Origin: Actinomycetospora cinnamomea
Lineage (GTDB): Bacteria > Actinomycetota > Actinomycetes > Mycobacteriales > Pseudonocardiaceae
Length of the DNA stretch: 64,000 bases
Assembly: GCF_003096675.1 (NCBI RefSeq)
Contig: NZ_QEKW01000002.1
Coordinates: forward strand, 372,001-436,000
Direction: 5' to 3'
The translations under genes and the position numbers were made by a program. The notes beneath the pieces are model-generated. The model ran no database searches. It saw only the letters and a program-made list of their open reading frames with translations, and was not told the origin of the DNA. Shown here one piece after another: positions 39,802-45,995 of the stretch (within the stretch, counting starts at the first letter, position 1; every line of letters starts with the position of its first letter).

Positions 39802-40389
39802 TTGACTCGCCGCGTGTCGGAGGACGACGGAGACCCCGCCCGCCTGCCCCTCCGGCCGCCGCCGGTGCCGGCACTCGACGCGCCGTGGTCGCTCCGGCTC
39901 GTCACCCCGCACGACGCGGCGACCGTGCACGCGTGGATGCACCGCCCGCACGTCGCGACGCGGTGGGACCAGGCGTGGAGCCGCGAGCGGTGGGACGCCG
40001 AGATCGCCCGCCAGCTCGCCGGGGAGCACAGCCGCCCGTGCCTCGTGGCGCGCGACGGCCTGGAGCTGGCCTACGTCGAGATCTACCGGGTGGCGCGCGA
40101 CGGCCTCGCCGAGCACTACGACGCCGGCCCGGACGACCTGGGCCTGCACGTCGCCATCGGCGAGGAGGACCGGACCGGGTTCGGGCTGGGCACGGCCCTG
40201 CTCACCGCCCTGGCCGAGGCGCTGCTGGCGGCGGACCCGGCGTGCGAGCGCATCGTCCTCGAGCCCGAGGAGGGCAACGCCGCGATGCACCGGGCGCTGG
40301 CCAAGGCGGGTTTCGTCGCCACGGCGCGCGTACGGCTGCCGCACAAGGTCGCCCTGCTGCACGTGCGCGAGCGCGTCACGGCCGCGTGA
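39802..40389 (+). CDS. Siderophore-type GNAT N-acyltransferase (MbtK/IucB-like)
   Basis: A 195-residue GNAT protein of the Acetyltransf_8 (IucB/RhbD/MbtK) group, which acylates the N6-hydroxylysine or related amine of siderophores. It has VHAWMHRPHVATRWDQAW near 50, CLVARDGLELAYVEIYRVARD in the middle, and HVAIGEEDRTGFGLGTALLT followed by CERIVLEPEEGNAAMHRALAKAGF for acyl-CoA binding. TTG 39802 has GGGGAG six bases upstream; GTG 39814 is the alternative. No NRPS, hydroxylase or IucA/C gene is in the window, so it is an orphan. An iron box lies about 300 bases upstream. Confidence 0.78.
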   Translation: MTRRVSEDDGDPARLPLRPPPVPALDAPWSLRLVTPHDAATVHAWMHRPHVATRWDQAWSRERWDAEIARQLAGEHSRPCLVARDGLELAYVEIYRVARDGLAEHYDAGPDDLGLHVAIGEEDRTGFGLGTALLTALAEALLAADPACERIVLEPEEGNAAMHRALAKAGFVATARVRLPHKVALLHVRERVTAA

Positions 40390-40453
40390 TCACCGCGTTC
40401 GGCCGGGCGCTCCGAGGTGCCGCCGCGGGCGTCACGGGGGAAGCTGGAGGGCG

Positions 40454-41047
40454 ATGGGGATCATCGAGAGGGTCGTGCTGCTCGACGAGTCCGGCCGGGT
40501 GGCCGGGACGGCGGCCAAGGCCGAGGTGCACCACGACTCCACCCCGCTGCACCTGGCGTTCTCCTGCTACGTCTTCGACGCCCGCGGGGAGCTCCTGGTG
40601 ACGCGGCGAGCGCGCAGCAAGACGACGTTCCCGGGCGTGTGGACCAACACCTTCTGCGGCCACCCCGCGCCCGGCGAACCGATGGACACCGCGATCCGTC
40701 GCCGCGCCCGCCAGGAGCTCGGTCTCGAGCTCGACGCCCTGCGCCTCGTGCTGCCCGGGTTCCGCTACCGCGCCGAGCAGGGCGGGGTGTTCGAGAACGA
40801 GATGTGCCCGGTGTTCGTCGCCCGGACCGCCGCGGCGCCCGGCGCCCCCGACCCGTCCGAGGTCGACGAGGTGCGCGCGGTGGCCTGGGCGCCGTTCCGC
40901 GACGACGTCCTCGCCGGCACCTGGCCGGGCATCTCCCCGTGGTGCGCCGACCAGGTCCGCGACCTCGCCCCGCTGGGCCCGGACCCCGGACGCTGGGCCG
41001 ACGGCGACCCCCGGGCCCTCCCGCCCGCGGCGTTCCTGGAGTCCTGA
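40454..41047 (+). CDS. idi: Isopentenyl-diphosphate delta-isomerase, type I
   Basis: A 197-residue Nudix-fold enzyme that interconverts IPP and DMAPP for isoprenoid synthesis. The catalytic Cys68 is in NTFCGHP, Glu116 is in FENEMCPVF, and the metal His residues are in HHDSTPLHLAF and CGHP. The Nudix-like segment reads AIRRRARQELGLE. Length is normal. ATG 40454 has GGAGG upstream. It follows the acyltransferase by 64 bases. No carotenoid or other terpene genes are adjacent. Confidence 0.93.
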   Translation: MGIIERVVLLDESGRVAGTAAKAEVHHDSTPLHLAFSCYVFDARGELLVTRRARSKTTFPGVWTNTFCGHPAPGEPMDTAIRRRARQELGLELDALRLVLPGFRYRAEQGGVFENEMCPVFVARTAAAPGAPDPSEVDEVRAVAWAPFRDDVLAGTWPGISPWCADQVRDLAPLGPDPGRWADGDPRALPPAAFLES

Positions 41048-41055
41048 CCCCGGGC

Positions 41056-41949
41056 TCAGGGGCGGCCCGCGTGCGGGACGTCGACGCGCACCGCGAGCAG
41101 CGCCGCCTCCCGGGCCTGCCGGCGGGCCTCCTCGTGGAAGTCGGGCGCGGCACAGGCGAACAGGGTGCGGCCGTCGTCGCCGCCGAGCATGCAGGCGAAC
41201 ACGCCGGTCCCGACGGGGAGCTCGTCGGCGACCTCCCCGCCCGCGCGGATCCGCAGGAGGCGTCCGCCGAGCGCGTCGGCGATCCACAGCGCGCCCTCGG
41301 CGTCCAGGCAGCAGCCGTCGGGCGCGACCGCGAGCTGACCGAGCGCCTTCTCCAGCTCCCGCTCGGTGGGCGGGTCGCCGAACGAGGCCCACGTCCGGCG
41401 CTCGGAGAGCGCGCCGTCGGGGGCGATGTCGAAGGCGCTCACCCGGTTGCCGAACGTCTCGTCGACGAGCAGCACGCCGTCGTCGGTGATGACGCTGCCG
41501 TTGGCGAACCACAGGTCCTCGGCCACCCGAGTGACAGTGCCGTCGGGGTCGACGCGCAGGAGCGCGGCCGTCTCGACCGGCGCCCCGCCCATGAGGTCGA
41601 AGCCGAAGTTGCCGACGTAGGCCCGCCCCCGGTCGTCGACGACCATGTCGTTGGGGTGGCCCCCCACGTGGGCGCCGAGCTCGGCGTGGGTGACCAGCTG
41701 CCCGTCGGCCTCGCGGCGCAGCAGCCGCGCATCGCGCATCGAGACCACGAGCAGGCGGCCGTCGGGCAGCCAGCCCAGCCCCGAGGGCTGCGCCGGCACC
41801 TCGGCCTCCACGCGCAGGTCGCCGCCGTCCTCGCGGGCCGAGAACACCCGGTGCGTGTAGAAGTCGACGAACCAGATCCGGCCCTCGTGCCAGCGCGGGC
41901 ACTCCAGGTACGACATCCCCTCGACCACCGGGGTGAACTCGCGCTCCAC
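41056..41949 (-). CDS. SMP-30/gluconolactonase/LRE-family lactonase
   Basis: A 297-residue six-bladed beta-propeller hydrolase. The metal Glu is in GMSYLECPRWHEGRIWFVD, the Asn in HPNDMVVDDRGRAYVGNFG, another in WFANGSVITDDG, and the catalytic Asp in DGCCLDAEGALWIADA. It likely opens a lactone ring. GTG 41949 has GAGGAGG five bases upstream. It is divergent from the TetR gene, and its promoter carries the TetR operator, so it belongs to the same regulon as the LLM oxidoreductase. Confidence 0.85.
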   Translation of the reverse strand: MEREFTPVVEGMSYLECPRWHEGRIWFVDFYTHRVFSAREDGGDLRVEAEVPAQPSGLGWLPDGRLLVVSMRDARLLRREADGQLVTHAELGAHVGGHPNDMVVDDRGRAYVGNFGFDLMGGAPVETAALLRVDPDGTVTRVAEDLWFANGSVITDDGVLLVDETFGNRVSAFDIAPDGALSERRTWASFGDPPTERELEKALGQLAVAPDGCCLDAEGALWIADALGGRLLRIRAGGEVADELPVGTGVFACMLGGDDGRTLFACAAPDFHEEARRQAREAALLAVRVDVPHAGRP

Positions 41950-41972
41950 GCGGCCTCCTCGTCGACGACCCT

Positions 41973-41992
41973 GTGACTGAGCGCATAGTCAC
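41973..41992. promoter_or_regulatory. TetR operator, site 1
   Basis: GTGACTGAGCGCATAGTCAC is an imperfect palindrome (GTGACT-NN-GCGC-NN-AGTCAC) between the lactonase and tetR genes. The exact reverse complement occurs at 42710-42729. Confidence 0.8.
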
Positions 41993-42014
41993 TGTGCCGC
42001 GGTTAGGGTGTCAA
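41985..42014 (-). promoter_or_regulatory. Promoter of the lactonase gene, overlapping operator 1
   Basis: On the minus strand TTGACA (42014-42009) is followed after 18 bases by GACTAT (41990-41985) inside the operator. The LLM promoter has the identical layout, so the same regulator should block both. Confidence 0.65.
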
Positions 42015-42034
42015 GCCGCGAGAGGGGAGCGGTC

Positions 42035-42691
42035 ATGGCAGGTCGGCGCGGCCGCGCGGCGGTCCGGGAGGAGGCGCCCCCGGCGGGCTCGGAGGCTCCG
42101 GTGTGGGGGGACGACCTCGGCGAGGTCCCCCGCACGCTGCTCGACTCCGCGGTGCGGTGCTTCGCCGAGCGCGGCTTCCACGCCACGACCACCCGGGACG
42201 TCTCCGCGGGCGCGGGGCTGAGCCCGGCCGCGCTGTACGTGCACTTCCCGTCGAAGGAAGCCGTCCTGTACGAGATCACGCGGCGGGGCCACGAGAGCGC
42301 GCTCGCGGTCGTCCGGGACCCGGCCGTCACGGACATCCCCGAGGCCGCGACCCGCCTGCGGGCGATCGTCGCGGCGTTCGTGGCCTGGCACGCGCGTCAC
42401 CACGTGGTGGCGCGCGTCTGCCAGTACGAGCTCGCGTCCCTGACCGCGGAGCACCACGAGGACATCCGCCGGCTCCGGCGCCGCTTCAACACCGTGTTCC
42501 GGGACGCGGTGGTCACCGGCACGGCGCAGGGCGTCTTCGCCACCGGGGACGTCGACCGCGTCGTGCGGGCCATGCTCTCGCTGGGCATCGACCTGGTGCG
42601 CTGGTACCGCCTGGGGGGTGCCGACTCGCCCGAGGACCTCGGCGCGTTCTACGGCGAGCTGGCGGTGCGGATGGTCACGGCCGGCGCTTGA
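42035..42691 (+). CDS. TetR/AcrR family repressor
   Basis: A 218-residue regulator. The N-terminal helix-turn-helix (about 30-75) reads LLDSAVRCFAERGFHATTTRDVSAGA followed by LSPAALYVHFPSKEAVLYEI, a standard TetR DNA-binding domain. The C-terminal ligand domain is all-helical and resembles TetR regulators of lipid or steroid catabolism. ATG 42035 has GAGGGGAG upstream. Identical operators flank it at 41973 and 42710, so it probably represses the lactonase, itself and the LLM-SnoaL genes. The effector is unknown. Confidence 0.88.
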   Translation: MAGRRGRAAVREEAPPAGSEAPVWGDDLGEVPRTLLDSAVRCFAERGFHATTTRDVSAGAGLSPAALYVHFPSKEAVLYEITRRGHESALAVVRDPAVTDIPEAATRLRAIVAAFVAWHARHHVVARVCQYELASLTAEHHEDIRRLRRRFNTVFRDAVVTGTAQGVFATGDVDRVVRAMLSLGIDLVRWYRLGGADSPEDLGAFYGELAVRMVTAGA

Positions 42692-42717
42692 CACCTCCTC
42701 GCCGTGGCGGTGACTAT
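42688..42717 (+). promoter_or_regulatory. Promoter of the LLM gene, overlapping operator 2
   Basis: TTGACA (42688-42693, containing the tetR stop) and GACTAT (42712-42717) are 18 bases apart. The -10 element lies within operator 2, 54 bases before the LLM start. Confidence 0.65.
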
Positions 42718-42729
42718 GCGCTCAGTCAC
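42710..42729. promoter_or_regulatory. TetR operator, site 2
   Basis: GTGACTATGCGCTCAGTCAC is the exact reverse complement of the site at 41973-41992. A 20-base exact match at two promoters flanking a tetR gene is far beyond chance. Confidence 0.8.
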
Positions 42730-42770
42730 ACCCGAGCCACAGCCACACCCGAGGCCACTGGGAGGCCCCC

Positions 42771-43760
42771 GTGGAGGTGTCCTGCGCGTTCCCGACGACG
42801 CTGCACTCGCCCGACGACATCGCGCTCGCCGAGCGCCTGGGCTACGACCGGGCGTGGGTGTACGACACCCCGCAGCAGAGTCCCGACGTCTGGATGACCC
42901 TCGCCCTGGCCGCGGAGCGCACCGAGCGGATCGGGCTGGGCCCGGGCGTGCTGATCCCGAGCCTGCGCCACCCCATGGTCAACGCGGCGGCGACGGCCAC
43001 GCTCGCGGCGCTCGCGCCGGGCCGCACGGCGGTCGCGTTCGGCACCGGCTTCACCGGACGCCGCGCGATGGGCTACCGCGCCATCCCGTGGTCGTTCATG
43101 GCCTCCTACCTGCGTGCCTACCGCGGGCTGCTCCGCGGGGAGGTCGTCGAGTGGGAGGGCGCGCGGATGCAGATGCTGCACCCCGACGGGCACGCCCCGG
43201 CCCGGCCCGTCGACGTGCCGGTGCTCGTGGGCGCGCTCGGGCCGAAGGGTGACGCCGTCGCCCGCGAGCTCGGCGACGGCCTGTTCGTGACCCTGCAGAT
43301 GCCCGACTTCGCCCCGGAGCACCGGTGGGTGCCGTACCTGGCGTGGGGCACCGTCCTCGACGAGGGCGAGGCGGCGGACTCCGAGCACGCGCGGCTCGCG
43401 GCGGGCCCGGGCTGGGCGCTGGCCTACCACGGGGCCTACGAGTTCGGCGGGGCCGACGCGGTGCGCGACCTGCCGGCGGGGGACGCGTGGATGGACGCGG
43501 TGGAGAAGGCCCCGCCGGAGGAGCGCCACCTCGCCGTCCACGACCGCCACTGCGTCGCCCTCAACGACGCGGACCAGGCCGCCTGGGACGCGGGCGGGCA
43601 CCAGATGCTGCGCGACGCCACGCTCAGCGGCACCACCGACGAGCTGCGGCGGCGTCTGGACGAGCTCGGCGAGCAGGGCGTCACCGAGATCGTGTTCCAG
43701 CCCTGCGGCCCCGACACCGAGCGCGAGCTCGAGCGGTTCCTGGAGACCGCGCGCCGCTGA
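42771..43760 (+). CDS. LLM-class (F420/flavin-dependent) oxidoreductase
   Basis: A 329-residue luciferase-like monooxygenase-fold protein. Typical parts are an N-terminal strand VSCAFPTTLHSPDDIALAERLGYDRAWVYD, ERIGLGPGVLIPSLRHP, LAALAPGRTAVAFGTGFTG, and VPVLVGALGPKGDAVARELGDGLFV. It agrees best with the F420-dependent branch (MER-like) found in actinobacteria. It is the first gene after operator 2 and is followed 70 bases later by a SnoaL-like protein. The substrate is unknown, perhaps a lactone- or steroid-related compound given the lactonase in the regulon. Confidence 0.83.
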   Translation: MEVSCAFPTTLHSPDDIALAERLGYDRAWVYDTPQQSPDVWMTLALAAERTERIGLGPGVLIPSLRHPMVNAAATATLAALAPGRTAVAFGTGFTGRRAMGYRAIPWSFMASYLRAYRGLLRGEVVEWEGARMQMLHPDGHAPARPVDVPVLVGALGPKGDAVARELGDGLFVTLQMPDFAPEHRWVPYLAWGTVLDEGEAADSEHARLAAGPGWALAYHGAYEFGGADAVRDLPAGDAWMDAVEKAPPEERHLAVHDRHCVALNDADQAAWDAGGHQMLRDATLSGTTDELRRRLDELGEQGVTEIVFQPCGPDTERELERFLETARR

Positions 43761-43830
43761 GCGATGAGTCCCCGCGGCCGCGGGAGTTCCACCGGGTGAG
43801 GACACGGGAACCGACCCGGGAGGGACCACC

Positions 43831-44616
43831 ATGGCCGACGACGAGCACGAGATCCGCGCGCTGATCGAGCGCTGGGCCCACGCGGTGCACGCGGGCGACC
43901 TCGACGGGGTGCTCGCCGACCACACCGACGACGTCGTCATGTTCGACGTCCCGCCGCCGCAGGACGGCGTGCGCGGCCTCGACGACTACGCCGCGACCTG
44001 GCCGCCGTTCTTCGCGTTCCAGGCGGGCGGGGGCAGCTTCGAGATCGTCGAGCTGGACGTCACCGCCGGCGTCGACGTCGCCTTCGCCCACGCCCTGCTG
44101 CGCTGCGACACCCCGGCGGGGCCGGCCGCGCACTCCGACCGGCGCCTGCGCCTGACCCTCGGCCTGCGCCGGGAGGGCGGGCGCTGGCTGGTCGCCCACG
44201 AGCACCACTCGTTCCCCGACGAGACCCCGGTCCCCGCCGACGACGAGGCGGCCGTGCGCGAGGTCCACCGGCGCTGGGCCGAGGACACCGCCGCCCGCGA
44301 CCTGGACGGGCTCGTCGCGCCGGTCGCCGACGAGGTCGTCTCCTACGAGCACGCCGGTCCGTTGCAGTACGTCGGCATCGACGAGGTGCGCGAGGTGTGC
44401 CGCGCCGGGCTCGAGGCCTCACCGGAGCCGGTGACCTGGGTGATCCCCGACCTGCGCGTCGTCGCGAGCGGCGACCTCGCCGTGTCGTGGGGCATCGACC
44501 ACCTCACCCCCGGCGGCGGCGACACGATCCACTCGCGCGGCACCCGCGTGTTCCGCCGCACGGCCGGCGGGTGGGAGATGATCCACCAGCACCTGTCGTT
44601 CCCGGCGGCCAACTGA
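43831..44616 (+). CDS. Tandem SnoaL-like (NTF2-fold) protein
   Basis: A 261-residue protein made of two SnoaL/ketosteroid-isomerase-like domains. Domain 1 (1-130) has IRALIERWAHAVHAGDLDGVLADHTDDVVMFDVPPP and ends RWLVAHEHHSFPDE. Domain 2 (about 140-260) repeats the pattern with VREVHRRWAEDTAARDLDGLVAPVADEVVSYE and ends GWEMIHQHLSFPAAN. Such domains bind small hydrophobic substrates or act as isomerases or hydrolases. It follows the LLM gene and is likely in the same TetR-controlled unit. Repeat B copy 2 starts two bases after its stop. Confidence 0.82.
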   Translation: MADDEHEIRALIERWAHAVHAGDLDGVLADHTDDVVMFDVPPPQDGVRGLDDYAATWPPFFAFQAGGGSFEIVELDVTAGVDVAFAHALLRCDTPAGPAAHSDRRLRLTLGLRREGGRWLVAHEHHSFPDETPVPADDEAAVREVHRRWAEDTAARDLDGLVAPVADEVVSYEHAGPLQYVGIDEVREVCRAGLEASPEPVTWVIPDLRVVASGDLAVSWGIDHLTPGGGDTIHSRGTRVFRRTAGGWEMIHQHLSFPAAN

Positions 44617-44618
44617 GA

Positions 44619-44665
44619 GCAGCGAACGCGCTGTTCGCTGCTTCTACGCGCGCGAAGTCCCCGTT
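44619..44665 (+). repeat. Family B palindromic repeat, copy 2
   Basis: The same 23-base perfect hairpin (GCAGCGAAC-GCGCT-GTTCGCTGC) as at 16147 is followed by a near-identical 24-base tail ending CGAAGTCCCCGTT. It begins two bases after the SnoaL-like gene's stop and lies in the gap before the convergent VOC gene. Confidence 0.8.
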
Positions 44666-44697
44666 GATCACGGGGGCCTCGGGCCGGCGCCACGACC

Positions 44698-45117
44698 TCA
44701 GGGCCGCGGCGCACCCGGGTAGGTGCCGAACTGCCAGTGGTTGCCCTCGGGGTCGCGGAGCGCGACGTCGTGCGAGCCGTAGTCGGTGTCGTAGGGGCCC
44801 TGGACGACCGCGCCGCGGCCGTCGTCGCGCACGCGGGCGGCGAGGGCGTCGATCTCCGCCGCCTCCGGCAGCACGACGTACGCGGTGAAGCTGCCGGTGG
44901 GGGTCGCGCGGCCCTCGGCGCCCGGGCGCTGCTGGCCCATCATGATCCCGCCGCCGGCCGGTCCGGCGAGCTCGGCGTGCTGGATGACGCCGTCGTCGCC
45001 GGCGTAGTCGACGACCTCGGTGAAGCCGAGCACGTCGGTGAGGAAGGACATCAGGGCGCGGGCGTCGCGCGCGGCGAGGGTGGGCCAGACCTGGGGGGCA
45101 GGCGTCTTGTCGTTCAT
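44698..45117 (-). CDS. VOC-fold (glyoxalase/bleomycin-resistance-like) protein
   Basis: A 139-residue vicinal-oxygen-chelate protein of the PhnB/YdcG-like type. It has TLAARDARALMSFLTDVLGFTEV, the IQHAELAGPAGGGIMMGQQ strand, and the C-terminal SHDVALRDPEGNHWQFGTYPG. It probably binds or modifies a small molecule. ATG 45117 overlaps the stop of the AraC gene (ATGA), so both are translated from one mRNA. Pairing of an AraC regulator with a VOC gene is common in actinobacteria. Confidence 0.85.
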   Translation of the reverse strand: MNDKTPAPQVWPTLAARDARALMSFLTDVLGFTEVVDYAGDDGVIQHAELAGPAGGGIMMGQQRPGAEGRATPTGSFTAYVVLPEAAEIDALAARVRDDGRGAVVQGPYDTDYGSHDVALRDPEGNHWQFGTYPGAPRP

Positions 45118-45980
45118 GGCTCCGCATCCTCCGCCGCGAGCCCCGGGGCGTCTTGGACGTTCCCGATCTCCTCGGCGAGCCAGCGGGTGGGCGAGCAGCC
45201 GGCGAGCGCGGAGAACTCGCGGGTCAGGTGCGCCTGGTCGGCGTAGCCGCCCTCGGCGGCGACGTCGGCCAGGCGCAGCGGCGCCCCGGCGACCGCCCGG
45301 GCGGCGAGGCGGCGTCGCGCGCGGTCGAAGCGCGCCATCCGCCCCGCGACCTTCGGGGGCACGCCGACCTCGGCGCGGAACCGCTGGCCGAGGTGGCGCT
45401 CGCTCCAGCCGACCTCGTCCGCGAGCGCGTGCACCGGGATCGTGCCGCCGGAGCCGACGACGCGGCGCCAGGCGTGGCGTACCTCGGGCGCGACCGGGCG
45501 GCCGGCGGCACGCGCCGGGGACGCGCGGTCGAGCGCGCGCTGCAGGACCGCGTCGAGCGCGGCGAAGCGCCCGTCCCAGCCGTCGGCGTCCTGCACCCGC
45601 TCCGCCACCTCGCGGGCGAGGCCGCCGAGGACCTCGTCCCCGTCGACGGTCACCCCCGCGAGCTCGGACGCGGGCCGGCCGAGCAGGGCCCGCGCGGCGA
45701 GGGGGTCGAGCACCACGTGCACGCCGGACTGGTGGCCGTCGTGGACGATCGACTCGGGTGTGGTGTGCAGCCCGCCGAGCGCCACCGCCCGCTCCACCAG
45801 GCCGCCGTCGGGCGCCCGCATGACGAGCGGGCGGTCGAACGTGACGATCAGCGTCAGGTACGGCGAGGGCAGGCCGCGGTGCACGCCCGGCGGGCCGCCG
45901 CGCAGGTCGTAGCCGTGGTAGGCGACGTGGCCACGCAGGGCCCCGGAGGGCGCGCTCGACCGACCGTCCGTGCTGGGCAC
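45114..45980 (-). CDS. AraC family transcriptional regulator
   Basis: A 288-residue regulator. The N-terminal about 160 residues are the sensing domain (YHGYDLRGGPPGVHRGLPSP, LTLIVTFDRPLVM). The C-terminal AraC double helix-turn-helix (about 180-275) reads IPVHALADEVGWSERHLGQRF then LADVAAEGGYADQAHLTREFSALAG. ATG 45980. It lies 15 bases after the desaturase-fusion gene and overlaps the VOC gene, so it may be the last regulator of a three-gene operon. Confidence 0.87.
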   Translation of the reverse strand: MPSTDGRSSAPSGALRGHVAYHGYDLRGGPPGVHRGLPSPYLTLIVTFDRPLVMRAPDGGLVERAVALGGLHTTPESIVHDGHQSGVHVVLDPLAARALLGRPASELAGVTVDGDEVLGGLAREVAERVQDADGWDGRFAALDAVLQRALDRASPARAAGRPVAPEVRHAWRRVVGSGGTIPVHALADEVGWSERHLGQRFRAEVGVPPKVAGRMARFDRARRRLAARAVAGAPLRLADVAAEGGYADQAHLTREFSALAGCSPTRWLAEEIGNVQDAPGLAAEDAEP

Positions 45981-45995
45981 GCCCCCAGTCTGGCC

